Assembly (NCBI RefSeq): GCF_902826855.1
Contig: NZ_CADEGK010000012.1
Coordinates: forward strand, 1-44,519
From: an uncultured Phenylobacterium sp.
GTDB taxonomy: Bacteria > Pseudomonadota > Alphaproteobacteria > Caulobacterales > Caulobacteraceae
Length of the DNA stretch: 44,519 nt
Direction: 5' to 3'
Positions 7,001-14,384 of this stretch are shown one piece after another (within the stretch, counting starts at the first letter, position 1; each line of letters starts with the position of its first letter). A model generated the notes under the pieces. The model saw only the letters and a list, made by a program, of their open reading frames with translations, made no database searches and had not been told where the DNA came from. The translations under genes and the position numbers were made by a program.

Positions 7001-8665
7001 ATGAACGAGCTCACCGGAGAAAACCCCCTCGCAGGCGAACAGCCGAGCCACCGTCGCCGGTTCGGCTTGAAGTCCCAGCTCCTGCTCCTGCTGTTCACAC
7101 TGAACGTGGTCGCCGCCGGCGCCTACTCGGCCGTGCTCTACGAGGTCGACCGCACCGAGATCATCGCCGGCATCGACGGGCGGCTGAAGACCGCGGCCCT
7201 GGCGGTCGCCGAAATGGCCCCCGGCGCCTACCACGTGCGGGTCACCGGCCCGGGCTCGATCACGACCGACGAGTATGACCGCCTGCAGCGCCAGCTCTCG
7301 CGCTTCGCCGACGGCGCGGAGCTGCAGTACGTCTACACCTACATGCGCTTCGGACGGGAGATCCGCACCGTCTCGACCAGCGCCACGCCGCGGGAGTGGC
7401 AGGCCAACACCCGCATCCGGTTCTTCGCCCACTACCGGGAGGCGCCCCCCAAGCTCCACCAGACGTTCGCCGACGGGCGGCCGAGGTTCGACGAGTACAA
7501 GGACGAGTTCGGCGCCTTCCGCTCGATCTACCTGCCCATGAAGGCCCCCGACGGGCGGACCTACGTGGTGGGCGCCGACATCCCCCTGGGCACCGTCCGC
7601 GAGCGCCTGAGTGACGCACTGAGGACCTCGATCGCGGTCGGCGTGGCCATGTTCGGCCTCTCCATGGCGCTGGGCTGGCTGCTGGTCGACCGCATCATCG
7701 GGCCGCTCATCCGGCTCACGGCCTTCACCCGCAATATCGGCCAGCGCAACTTCCAGCCGGACGAGACCGAGACCGCGGCGCTCAGCAAGATCAGCCGCAG
7801 CCGTCCCGACGAGGTCGGTAGCCTGGCCGAGGCCATGACGGCGATGATCGCGCGCCTGCAGCGCTACCTGGTGGAGATGCAACAGGCCACCGCGGCGCGC
7901 GAGCGGGTCGAGGGCGAGTTGTCCGCCGCACGCGACATCCAGGCCGGCATGCTGCCCCGGACCTTCCCGCCGTTCCCCGACCGGCGGGACGTGGACGTCT
8001 TCGCCCTGCTGGAATCCGCCAAGCAGGTGGGCGGTGACCTCTACGACTATGCCCTGATCGACCGCGACCGGCTGTTCTTCGTGGTCGGCGACGTGTCCGG
8101 CAAGGGCGTGCCGGCGGCGCTTTTCATGGCCATGACCACCACGCTGTTCAAAGCCGCGGCGCTGGGCGCGCTGACCACGGGCGAACTCATGGCCCGGGTG
8201 AACGCCGAACTGGCCCGCGACAACGCCGCCCAGATGTTCGTCACCGCCGTCTGCGGCATCCTCGACCTTGCGACCGGCGACGTGCAGTACTCCGACGGCG
8301 GCCACGAGGCGCCCTTCGTCCGCCGCGCCGATGGCCGGCTGGAGCGGCTGCCGAAGCTGCCCGGCATGGCGCTGGGCATCTTCGACGACACCACCTTCGA
8401 GACCGGCCGCTTCCAGCTCGCGCCGGGCGACGCCCTGGTCCTGTTTACCGACGGCGTCTCCGAAGCCGCCAACCTCGACGACGACCTGTTCACCGTGGGC
8501 CGCATCGAGACCGCGCTCGCGGCCACCCGCCCGGTGATCGACGCGCGCGGCCTGGCGCAGGGCCTGGCCGAGGACGTCAGGGTGTTTGTCGGCGAGGCCG
8601 CCCAGTCCGACGACATCGCCATACTGGTGGTGCGGTACGAGGGGCCGGCGCGGCGTGGCCCCTGA
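7001..8665 (+). CDS. SpoIIE/RsbU-type PP2C phosphatase with periplasmic sensor and HAMP domain
   Basis: A protein of 554 residues. TM1 lies at about 24-46, an extracytoplasmic sensor at 47-205 (E-L-Q-Y-V-Y-T-Y-M near 107, D-G-R-T-Y-V-V-G-A-D-I near 185), TM2 at about 208-230, HAMP at about 231-285, then a short coiled linker with A-R-D-I-Q-A-G-M-L-P near 307-316. The PP2C domain runs to the end with all metal-binding motifs: G-G-D-L-Y-D near 344, G-D-V-S-G-K-G near 363, F-T-D-G-V-S-E-A near 483 and S-D-D-I-A near 537. Such enzymes dephosphorylate STAS antagonists, here most likely the protein at 1160-1492. No clear Shine-Dalgarno precedes the ATG. The gene is divergent from the NTT operon. 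Confidence 0.93.
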   Translation: MNELTGENPLAGEQPSHRRRFGLKSQLLLLLFTLNVVAAGAYSAVLYEVDRTEIIAGIDGRLKTAALAVAEMAPGAYHVRVTGPGSITTDEYDRLQRQLSRFADGAELQYVYTYMRFGREIRTVSTSATPREWQANTRIRFFAHYREAPPKLHQTFADGRPRFDEYKDEFGAFRSIYLPMKAPDGRTYVVGADIPLGTVRERLSDALRTSIAVGVAMFGLSMALGWLLVDRIIGPLIRLTAFTRNIGQRNFQPDETETAALSKISRSRPDEVGSLAEAMTAMIARLQRYLVEMQQATAARERVEGELSAARDIQAGMLPRTFPPFPDRRDVDVFALLESAKQVGGDLYDYALIDRDRLFFVVGDVSGKGVPAALFMAMTTTLFKAAALGALTTGELMARVNAELARDNAAQMFVTAVCGILDLATGDVQYSDGGHEAPFVRRADGRLERLPKLPGMALGIFDDTTFETGRFQLAPGDALVLFTDGVSEAANLDDDLFTVGRIETALAATRPVIDARGLAQGLAEDVRVFVGEAAQSDDIAILVVRYEGPARRGP

Positions 8666-8761
8666 TCAGCGGTAGATGGCGCTGCCCCGCGCTCATCAGG
8701 AACGACGCCGAGCCGCTGCTGCCAGAGGGAGAGATGCGGACCTGGCGACGGCCGCACGGGC

Positions 8762-9349
8762 CTACCCCCCCGGCCGGCGGATCATCGGGTAGATGCCGGG
8801 GAAGTCGCCTGGCTGGACGAAGCCCATGACCTCGAAGCCGTAGCGTTCGTAGAGCGGGACGTTCTTGGGGTTCGAGCTTTCGAGGTAGGCCATCACGCCG
8901 TCCTCGTCGCAGCGCCGCAGGGATTGCTTGAGGATCGCCGAGCCGAGACCGCGGCCCTGCCGCGCCGGGTCGACGCCGATCATCGCCAGGTACCAGTGCG
9001 GCTCGTCCGGATGGTAGGCGGCCATGGTCTCGCCCACCTCGCCCAGCACCGGCAGCTTCTCCGGCCGGGCCAGTTCGCCGATCACCGCGAGCATCGCGGC
9101 CTGGTCCGATTCGACGCCCGGCGGCAGCCACAGCGCCGCGGCCGCCCCGTCCTCGGCGAGCCACGCCGTTCCCTGCGCCAATCCGGCCCCGCCCATCGCC
9201 ATCGCGAACCGACGGAAGCCCGCGAAGAGCGCCTCCGGCGTATCCAGCAGGTAGCGCAGGCACGGGTCCGAGGCGAAGGCCAGCATCAGGGTGTTGAGCA
9301 CCGCGTCCTGCTCGGACGCCTCGGCGACGCGAACCTCAGGTGGGCTCAT
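8762..9349 (-). CDS. GNAT-family N-acetyltransferase
   Basis: A 195-residue single GNAT domain. The acetyl-CoA pyrophosphate loop is clear as R-Q-G-R-G-L-G-S-A at about 134-142, preceded by the strand W-Y-L-A-M-I-G-V-D-P. The C-terminal V-P-L-Y-E-R-Y-G-F-E-V strand near 165-175 is also standard. The substrate cannot be deduced. The ATG (9349-9347) overlaps the TGA of the cyclase-like gene (ATGA), making this the third gene of a Crp-cyclase-GNAT operon. Confidence 0.9.
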   Translation of the reverse strand: MSPPEVRVAEASEQDAVLNTLMLAFASDPCLRYLLDTPEALFAGFRRFAMAMGGAGLAQGTAWLAEDGAAAALWLPPGVESDQAAMLAVIGELARPEKLPVLGEVGETMAAYHPDEPHWYLAMIGVDPARQGRGLGSAILKQSLRRCDEDGVMAYLESSNPKNVPLYERYGFEVMGFVQPGDFPGIYPMIRRPGG

Positions 9350-10221
9350 GGTTTGGCTCCCAGCTTCGCCGCCGGCCGGTCGCGGCCGTGCACTTTCTTC
9401 AGATAGAGCCGCATGTCGTCGATCACCTTGCGCAGTTCGGCGGCCGGCGTCGGCTTGGCGCTGACGGCGGCGGCGATCAGCGGGTCGGTCTCGATCTCCC
9501 AGGGCAGGAAGGCCACCTTCTCCGAGGCCGCGTGCATCCAGATGATCGGATAGGCCCGTCCGAACATCACGCCCTTCAGCGGCTCACGGCCCATCAGGTA
9601 CAGCGCCGCGTCGCCGGCGTTGCGCGAGTCCAGCAGCACTTCCAGCACGTCCAGCGACAGCACCATGATCCCCGGCTTGGCGAACTTGGTGATTCGGAAG
9701 CCGAGGTCGATGTCGGGGCCGATGTAGTCGAGATAGGCCCCCTGGCCGCTGGAAAGCTCCGGCACCTCGATCTCTATGTTCGCGCCGTCGAAGTCGGCGA
9801 ACCAGGCGGTGGCCTTCAGCCGCATCGGCATCTCGGCGAAGTGCCGCGCCTCGTACAGCGACATGGCGCGCAGCACGGCGATCAGGGTCGACGTCAGCTC
9901 CTCGGGCGTCTGCGGGGTGGTGACGAACAGCACCTCGTCGCCCATCACCTTCCACACGTCGATGGCCGGCGTGGCGTCGTCGTCCAGGAACTGAAAGCCG
10001 ATCTGGCCGGCCACCATCAGCGGGAAACTGGTGAAGAAGGTGCGGAAGATATCCAGCCAGCCATCCGAGCTCTGGCCGGTGAACCGCGCCTTGAACTCGG
10101 TGGACCCCACCATGTCGACCGACAGGAACAGACGAAGCAAGGACGCCCCCGGGGCAGCGTGGGGCCCGCGCCGGCCCCGTTCGCGTCTGTACGCGACCAC
10201 GCCGGGGCGGGCCAGCCGCAA
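9346..10221 (-). CDS. Class III nucleotidyl cyclase-like protein
   Basis: The reading frame opens with TTG at 10221, two bases after the Crp-family gene ends. The first 27 codons are Arg/Pro-rich and unlike a domain, and a second TTG at 10140 fits the domain start better. The core carries cyclase-homology features: L-F-L-S-V-D-M-V-G-S-T (first metal Asp, as in F-x-D-I-x-G-F-T), K-V-M-G-D-E-V-L-F-V (second metal Asp) and Y-I-G-P-D-I-D-L-G-F-R-I near the position of the transition-state Asn-x3-Arg pair. There the Arg is kept and the Asn appears to be Asp. It may make a cyclic nucleotide or be a degenerate sensor. It has no membrane segment. Confidence 0.7.
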   Translation of the reverse strand: MRLARPGVVAYRRERGRRGPHAAPGASLLRLFLSVDMVGSTEFKARFTGQSSDGWLDIFRTFFTSFPLMVAGQIGFQFLDDDATPAIDVWKVMGDEVLFVTTPQTPEELTSTLIAVLRAMSLYEARHFAEMPMRLKATAWFADFDGANIEIEVPELSSGQGAYLDYIGPDIDLGFRITKFAKPGIMVLSLDVLEVLLDSRNAGDAALYLMGREPLKGVMFGRAYPIIWMHAASEKVAFLPWEIETDPLIAAAVSAKPTPAAELRKVIDDMRLYLKKVHGRDRPAAKLGAKP

Positions 10222-10223
10222 CC

Positions 10224-10946
10224 TCAGCGGTCGCGCTGCTCCAGTTCCAGGTAGGCCGGATCGAACTCTGCGAGCGCGACGAGACCTGGCCAGTCAAGGA
10301 TCTCGATCTGCTCGCCTCGCCAGCGCACGAGGCCCCGGCTCCGCAGTTCACCGACCACCCGGTTGGCATGGACCAAGGACATACCGAGCGTGTCGCCCAG
10401 CTCGCCCTGGGTCAACGGCAGGCGGAAGCACCTGCCGTCGTTCAGCCCGCCGACCTCGAGGCGGGTCAACGCCTCGCACAGCAGGTGCGCCAGCCGCTGC
10501 AGCGCCGAGCGCTGGCCCGCGCCCAGCAGCCACTGGCGCTGGATGGCCGCGTCGATGACCGTGGTGAGCCAGAGCAGCCGGGTGAGATGCGGCAGCGTTT
10601 CGGTGATGACGCGCAGGTTGGCGTGCGGGATCACCGCCAGCCGGCAGGCCGTCAGCGCCAGGGCCGAGTAGTCCATCCGCTTCAAGGTGAAGCCCTGCAG
10701 GTCGATGAAGTCGCCACCAATGTGCAACGACTGGATGCGCCGCCGCCCGCCCCCCAGCGTCGCTGAGCGGCAGGCCCAGCCGCTCAGCAGGAGGTGCACG
10801 CTGTCGGTCACCTGGTGCTCGCGCACGATCTCCGCGTCGGCCTCGATGGTGACCTGATGGCTGATCGCCGCCGCCAGCGCCTGGCGCTCGGCCTCGGTGA
10901 TGACCGGGTCGCGACGAAGCAGGCGGCGGAACAGCAGATCAGGCAC
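10224..10946 (-). CDS. Crp/Fnr-family transcriptional regulator
   Basis: A 240-residue protein with an N-terminal cNMP-type beta-roll (V-H-L-L-L-S-G-W near 50, H-I-G-G-D-F-I-D-L-Q-G-F near 75-86) and a C-terminal winged helix (L-T-Q-G-E-L-G-D-T-L-G-M-S-L-V-H-A-N-R-V near 180-199). The G-D-F-I-D-L sequence replaces the cAMP-binding G-E-x-S cassette, so cAMP is probably not the ligand. The chosen start is GTG at 10946, preceded by GGAG at 5-nt spacing; a longer frame extends upstream but would cross the divergent stress promoter. It heads an operon with a cyclase-like and a GNAT gene and is divergent from the KGG-hemerythrin pair, which it may regulate (inference). Confidence 0.9.
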   Translation of the reverse strand: MPDLLFRRLLRRDPVITEAERQALAAAISHQVTIEADAEIVREHQVTDSVHLLLSGWACRSATLGGGRRRIQSLHIGGDFIDLQGFTLKRMDYSALALTACRLAVIPHANLRVITETLPHLTRLLWLTTVIDAAIQRQWLLGAGQRSALQRLAHLLCEALTRLEVGGLNDGRCFRLPLTQGELGDTLGMSLVHANRVVGELRSRGLVRWRGEQIEILDWPGLVALAEFDPAYLELEQRDR

Positions 10947-10947
10947 C

Positions 10948-10972
10948 GGAACTCCGATCACGGGGCGGCGTT
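10948..10972 (+). promoter_or_regulatory. EcfG/SigT-type general stress response promoter
   Basis: GGAAC (10948-10952), a 16-nt spacer and CGTT (10969-10972) match the alphaproteobacterial EcfG consensus GGAAC-N16/17-CGTT exactly. The start point would fall near 10980, giving a leader of about 24 nt with AAGGAGGG at 10991 before the ATG at 11004. It overlaps the start of the divergent Crp/Fnr gene. Confidence 0.85.
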
Positions 10973-11003
10973 GGGACGAGGCGCCGTACAAAGGAGGGTT
11001 CCG

Positions 11004-11324
11004 ATGCCGCGCGGGGATAAGTCCAAATACACCGACAAGCAGGAACGCAAAGCCGATCACATAGCCGAAAGCTACGAAAACAAGGGCGTTTCTGACAAGG
11101 AGGCCGAGCGCCGAGCCTGGGCCACAGTCAACAAGGACGACGGCGGCGGCAAGCAGCCCGGAGGCTCGGGACGGGGCAGAGACACCGGCCACCCCGCTGC
11201 CAAGAAGGGTGGCGAAAAGGGCGGCAAGGCCTCGGCCAGCCGCTCCGCCGCCGAGCGCTCCGCCTCCGCGAAGAAGGCGGCTGCAACCCGCAAACGCAAC
11301 GCCGACCACCACGCATCACACTGA
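11004..11324 (+). CDS. Lys-rich KGG-type small protein (often annotated plasmid stabilization protein)
   Basis: A 106-residue, highly basic protein. The N-terminal half (M-P-R-G-D-K-S-K-Y-T, then K-A-D-H-I-A-E-S-Y-E and A-E-R-R-A-W-A-T-V-N-K) matches the conserved core of proteins that databases name plasmid stabilization proteins. The C-terminal half is a disordered Lys/Ala/Gly/Ser tail like histone H1-type DNA-binding tails. The ATG at 11004 has a strong AAGGAGGG site 5 nt upstream. It lies directly behind an EcfG promoter and ahead of a hemerythrin gene, so a stress role, perhaps nucleoid protection, is more likely than plasmid maintenance (inference). No toxin partner is present. Confidence 0.85.
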   Translation: MPRGDKSKYTDKQERKADHIAESYENKGVSDKEAERRAWATVNKDDGGGKQPGGSGRGRDTGHPAAKKGGEKGGKASASRSAAERSASAKKAAATRKRNADHHASH

Positions 11325-11346
11325 CCAAACCCATTGGGAGAGCAGC

Positions 11347-11868
11347 ATGGCCACCACACAGAAATCATCGTCCGCCAAGACGCGCCGCACCCGGCGCACG
11401 GGCCGCCGTGACCCGCTCGCGATCACTCTGCTGAAGAAGGATCACCGCGAGGTCGAAGGCTGGTTCGACGAATACGAGCAGCTCGAGGACGACAGTGAGA
11501 AGCTGGAGCTGTTCAACAAGATCGCCCTGGCGCTGAAGGTCCACACGACGATCGAGGAAGAGATCTTCTACCCCGAGGAGCGCGCCGATGTCGAAGAAGA
11601 CATGCTGGACGAGGCTTACGTCGAACACGACGGAGCCAAGAAGCTGATCGCCGAGATCGAGGCGATGAAGCCCGCGGACCAGTACTACGACGCAAAGGTC
11701 AAGGTCCTGGGCGAATACATCAAGCACCACGTCAAGGAAGAGGAACAGCCCGGCGGCATCTTCGCTCAGGCCAAGAAGGGTGACGAAGACCTCGAGGCCA
11801 TGGGCGAGCGTATGAAGGCCCGCAAGGAAGAACTGATGGCCGAAATGGGCGGCAAGAAGCCCAACTGA
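11347..11868 (+). CDS. Hemerythrin HHE-domain protein
   Basis: A 173-residue protein with a basic N-terminal leader (about 1-24) and a four-helix HHE domain. The iron ligands are visible as K-K-D-H-R-E-V near 31-37, H-T-T-I-E-E-E-I-F-Y-P-E near 64-75, E-H-D-G-A near 91-95 and H-H-V-K-E-E-E near 125-131. HHE proteins bind a diiron centre and take part in O2, NO or oxidative-stress sensing and defence. It lies 22 nt after the KGG-type gene, with GGGAGAG before the ATG, and should be co-transcribed from the EcfG promoter. A strong terminator follows. Confidence 0.93.
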   Translation: MATTQKSSSAKTRRTRRTGRRDPLAITLLKKDHREVEGWFDEYEQLEDDSEKLELFNKIALALKVHTTIEEEIFYPEERADVEEDMLDEAYVEHDGAKKLIAEIEAMKPADQYYDAKVKVLGEYIKHHVKEEEQPGGIFAQAKKGDEDLEAMGERMKARKEELMAEMGGKKPN

Positions 11869-11876
11869 TCCGGCGA

Positions 11877-11905
11877 GGGCGGCGGCGCGGCGCCGCCGCC
11901 CTTTT
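11877..11905 (+). terminator. Rho-independent terminator after the hemerythrin gene
   Basis: A perfect 12-bp GC stem (11877-11888 with 11890-11901) is followed by TTTT at 11902-11905. It begins 9 bp after the hemerythrin stop and ends the EcfG-driven operon. Confidence 0.85.
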
Positions 11906-11937
11906 CGGGTGAGCCATAGTCCGCCTGGCTTCCTTGC

Positions 11938-13392
11938 TCACCCTGCCAGCAGATCGCGTCCCGCCCAGCACGCGTGGGTCCCCGACGAGATGCGGTGAGG
12001 CAGCAGGATCCGGCAGACCGGCCCGGCGGCGATATCCTTGGCGTCGACCACGATGCACTCGGAACGGTCTGCCGCCATATCGGTGATGAAGCTCACCAGG
12101 TAGCCGTCGTCCTCATCGCGGCCGCCCACCCGCGGCGCGAACGGCGCCTCGGAGCCATAGCGGCCCTCGCCGAAGCTCAGATCTTGCGATGCGCCGGTCT
12201 CCAGGTCGTGCTTGACGATCCCGGTGAACAGGAACCATCCCGGCTTGGCGGTGGTCGAATAAAGGTAGCGGCCCTTGGTCCCGGCGATCTTCTGGTTGAA
12301 GGTCCCGAACTCCAGGATGCGGTCGTCCAGCGGCCCTTCCTTCACTTCGCCCGTCCTCAGGTTGAAGCGCCAGCGGTACAGCCGGGGCTTCATGGAGTGC
12401 TCGTCGAGATAGGCCATCATCTGGCCGAGCTTGCGCGGGAAGCCCTCCAGGGCGGGCGGCTCCGGGTCCTCCTGGAAATAGCCGTCCAGGACGATCTCAT
12501 CGCCCTCTTCGTAGGCGTTCATCCAGTGCAGCACGTAGCACGGCTTGGCCTCGAACCAGCGGATGTCCTGCGGCTGGCCGTAGCGTGGAATGATCGCGAA
12601 GCGGGTGGGCAAATCCCGGTGGAAGCGGGCGGCGTGATAGCCCTTGGGCAGGAGCTCCGGGTCCCAGAACAGCGGCAGGTCGTTCAAGATCGAATAGTTC
12701 TTCGTGAACGCCATGTCGTGCGGCAGCCGCGGCCCCGGCAGCGGGATCGGCACGTAGTGTTTCAGGCGGTTGTCCGGGCCGACGACGCCGTAGTGCATGT
12801 AGGGCGCCTGCTTGGAGTAGTTGAAGAACAGCAGCTCCCCGGTCGCCTCGTCGACTTTCGGATGCGCCGAGATGCCGTCCGCCGGGACCCAGCCCTCGGC
12901 TCCGAGGGTCTCCAGGCTGAGCGGGTCCAGCCGGTAGCCCTCGCCGCACTGGTAGAAGGTCGAGAGGATCTTGCCGGCGTGCACCACCACGTCGGTCGAG
13001 GAGGAATCCTTCAGCGACCCCTGCGCGCCCCACCCCGGCCGGGTGGACTTGCTGGGATGTTCCGCCAGGCCCGCCCACAGCGCCGCGCCCGCGGCGGCTT
13101 CGGCCTCGAAGCCTTTGGTGCGCACGAAGCGATTGCGGTAGCGGGCCTTGCCGTCGCGAAACGCCATGGCGTGGATCATCCCGTCCCCGTCGAAGGGATG
13201 GTAGAGGCCGATCGGCGCATGCACCGGGTTCTCGGTGTTGCGAACATAGACGCCCTCCAGGTCGGCCGGGATCTCCCCGATCACCGTCAGGTCGTCCGCG
13301 TCCCATTCCTCGAAGGTCGGCGTCCAGGCGCCGGTCATGTAGGGGTGGTCGGTGTCCCCGAGGGTCGATGGGACCCGGTTGACGAGGGCCAT
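11938..13392 (-). CDS. Carotenoid cleavage oxygenase family protein (RPE65/lignostilbene dioxygenase type)
   Basis: A 484-residue protein, full length for the family. Four histidine contexts suit the non-heme Fe(II) site of the seven-bladed propeller: I-S-A-H-P-K near 178, P-H-D-M-A-F near 227, C-Y-V-L-H-W-M-N-A-Y-E near 297 and S-G-T-H-A-C-W near 475. The early G-V-Y-V-R-N-T-E-N-P segment and Y-H-P-F-D-G-D-G-M-I-H-A-M near 64-76 are also typical. Members split double bonds of carotenoids, apocarotenoids or stilbenes with O2. The substrate is not deducible. No signal peptide is seen. The ATG is at 13392. Confidence 0.94.
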   Translation of the reverse strand: MALVNRVPSTLGDTDHPYMTGAWTPTFEEWDADDLTVIGEIPADLEGVYVRNTENPVHAPIGLYHPFDGDGMIHAMAFRDGKARYRNRFVRTKGFEAEAAAGAALWAGLAEHPSKSTRPGWGAQGSLKDSSSTDVVVHAGKILSTFYQCGEGYRLDPLSLETLGAEGWVPADGISAHPKVDEATGELLFFNYSKQAPYMHYGVVGPDNRLKHYVPIPLPGPRLPHDMAFTKNYSILNDLPLFWDPELLPKGYHAARFHRDLPTRFAIIPRYGQPQDIRWFEAKPCYVLHWMNAYEEGDEIVLDGYFQEDPEPPALEGFPRKLGQMMAYLDEHSMKPRLYRWRFNLRTGEVKEGPLDDRILEFGTFNQKIAGTKGRYLYSTTAKPGWFLFTGIVKHDLETGASQDLSFGEGRYGSEAPFAPRVGGRDEDDGYLVSFITDMAADRSECIVVDAKDIAAGPVCRILLPHRISSGTHACWAGRDLLAG

Positions 13393-13437
13393 GGGCTGCT
13401 CCGCGCGACTTGCGGCGAGAGACTAGCGCAGTCCGGC

Positions 13438-13689
13438 TCAGGCGTCGTGGGGCCGTGGCGTGTGGGCGACGTGGAAGCTTCCGGAATGCGACAGCACGAT
13501 CCAGTCGCCGACGTGGGCGACCACCGGCCCCTGGGGCGTGCGCACCTGCACGGCGGTCGCCTCGGCCACCGACTGGGCCTCTTCACCCAGCCATTGCCAG
13601 AGCACCGCCCAGTTCTTCCGGTCATGGGCCGGCGGCACCCGCAGCGCGGCGCCATGATCGAACGGAGGATGCAGTTGGATGACGCGCAT
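13438..13689 (-). CDS. Small hypothetical protein
   Basis: An 83-residue frame starting at ATG 13689 with GAAGG just upstream. It has no membrane segment. The middle reads Q-V-R-T-P-Q-G-P-V-V-A-H-V-G-D-W-I-V-L-S, a beta-rich V-G-D-W-I/L pattern like that in the small protein at 36663-36887 (V-T-V-G-D-L-V-S-V), so both may be small barrel-like proteins. It lies upstream of the carotenoid oxygenase gene on the same strand, with 45 bp between. I do not recognise a function. Confidence 0.6.
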   Translation of the reverse strand: MRVIQLHPPFDHGAALRVPPAHDRKNWAVLWQWLGEEAQSVAEATAVQVRTPQGPVVAHVGDWIVLSHSGSFHVAHTPRPHDA

Positions 13690-13764
13690 GGCCTTCAGGG
13701 AATCACAAACTCTGACCGCGGCAGTTGCGCGCTGCTTCGGTCACCAAGACCTTAACCGCACGCT

Positions 13765-13777
13765 CTCGTATGACGAG
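13765..13777. promoter_or_regulatory. Candidate operator palindrome upstream of the XRE gene
   Basis: CTCGT-ATG-ACGAG forms a 13-bp interrupted palindrome in the 210-bp gap between the divergent small protein (start 13689) and the XRE regulator (start 13900). It could be a site for the regulator itself. Nothing beyond symmetry and position supports this. Confidence 0.25.
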
Positions 13778-13899
13778 CATGCCCCCCGCGGGAAATCGCC
13801 CGAGGGCTGAAAAAGCTTTGCGGTTCCGCGACAAAGGACTTTAGTCGACAACTTGGGCTTGCGGCGCGGAGGGGGAACACCGCGCAGGGAGGATTGAAA

Positions 13900-14322
13900 A
13901 TGTCGGAGGTGTCCACCAAGGCGCCGGATCCAATGGACATCGCACTGGGAGCCGCGGTGCGCATTCGCCGACGGACCATCGGGATGTCGCAGGAGGCCCT
14001 GGCCGAACAGTGCGGGGTCAGTTTCCAGCAGATCCAGAAATATGAGAACGGCGCGAACCGCATCTCCTTCTCACGGCTGGTGCAGATCAGCCGCGCGCTC
14101 CGCTGCCGGGTCACCGACCTGATGGATGTGTTCGACGGGGCGGACAAGGAGACCGCCGAGGACCTCGATCTGCTCACCCGCATGCGCACGCCGGGCGCAC
14201 TGGAACTGCTGTCGGCCTTTGAAAAGCTGGCCCCGGAGGTGCGCAGCTCCCTGGTCCACCTCGTTCGCACCCTGGTCGCCCAGGCTGCTGAGGCGAATGC
14301 CCGGGAACCGGTCGCGGCCTGA
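13900..14322 (+). CDS. XRE-family helix-turn-helix transcriptional regulator
   Basis: A 140-residue protein with a Cro/C1-type HTH at about 13-68: A-L-G-A-A-V-R-I-R-R near 17, M-S-Q-E-A-L-A-E-Q-C-G-V-S-F-Q-Q-I-Q-K-Y-E-N-G near 29-51 and the I-S-F-S-R-L helix. The remaining 70 residues are helical and may dimerise. The ATG at 13900 is preferred over a TTG at 13894 because GGGAGG lies 7-8 nt before it. No toxin-like gene is adjacent, so it is probably a chromosomal regulator of the kind common in Caulobacterales rather than an antitoxin. Confidence 0.9.
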   Translation: MSEVSTKAPDPMDIALGAAVRIRRRTIGMSQEALAEQCGVSFQQIQKYENGANRISFSRLVQISRALRCRVTDLMDVFDGADKETAEDLDLLTRMRTPGALELLSAFEKLAPEVRSSLVHLVRTLVAQAAEANAREPVAA

Positions 14323-14348
14323 CTCCGGGTTGCCGGCCTCAGCCTTCA

Positions 14349-14375
14349 CTCTCCTCACCCTTCGGGGGAGGAGAG
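14349..14375. terminator. Hairpin with UUCG loop between convergent genes
   Basis: CTCTCCTC (14349-14356) pairs with GAGGAGAG (14368-14375); inside it CCC-TTCG-GGG closes with a stable UUCG tetraloop, and one A bulges. It lies in the 62-bp gap between the XRE gene and tlpA, which converge. No T-run follows on the plus strand. It also resembles the arms of the intergenic repeats at 34891-35010 and 22894-23467, so it may be a solitary repeat copy. Confidence 0.5.
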
Positions 14376-14384
14376 GCCGACCGC

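Noticed and set aside
6884-8305. A 473-codon minus-strand frame opposite the SpoIIE phosphatase gene
   Set aside because: Composition (H/R/G/Q-rich) is that of an antisense shadow; the plus-strand protein has complete PP2C motifs.
11004-11868. Reading the KGG-type gene and hemerythrin as a plasmid-maintenance or toxin-antitoxin module
   Set aside because: No toxin fold is present; the stress promoter and hemerythrin neighbour point to stress protection, and the plasmid name is a database label.
11974-13755. A 593-codon plus-strand frame opposite the carotenoid oxygenase gene
   Set aside because: No domain and shadow-type composition; the opposite strand has all iron-ligand histidines.
13810-13835. 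A sigma-70 promoter (TTGCGG...TTTAGT) before the XRE gene
   Set aside because: Both boxes match the consensus poorly and spacing is short, so it is not better than chance.
13900-14322. XRE regulator as an antitoxin
   Set aside because: No small toxin-like gene adjoins it; the next gene is a convergent TlpA thioredoxin.
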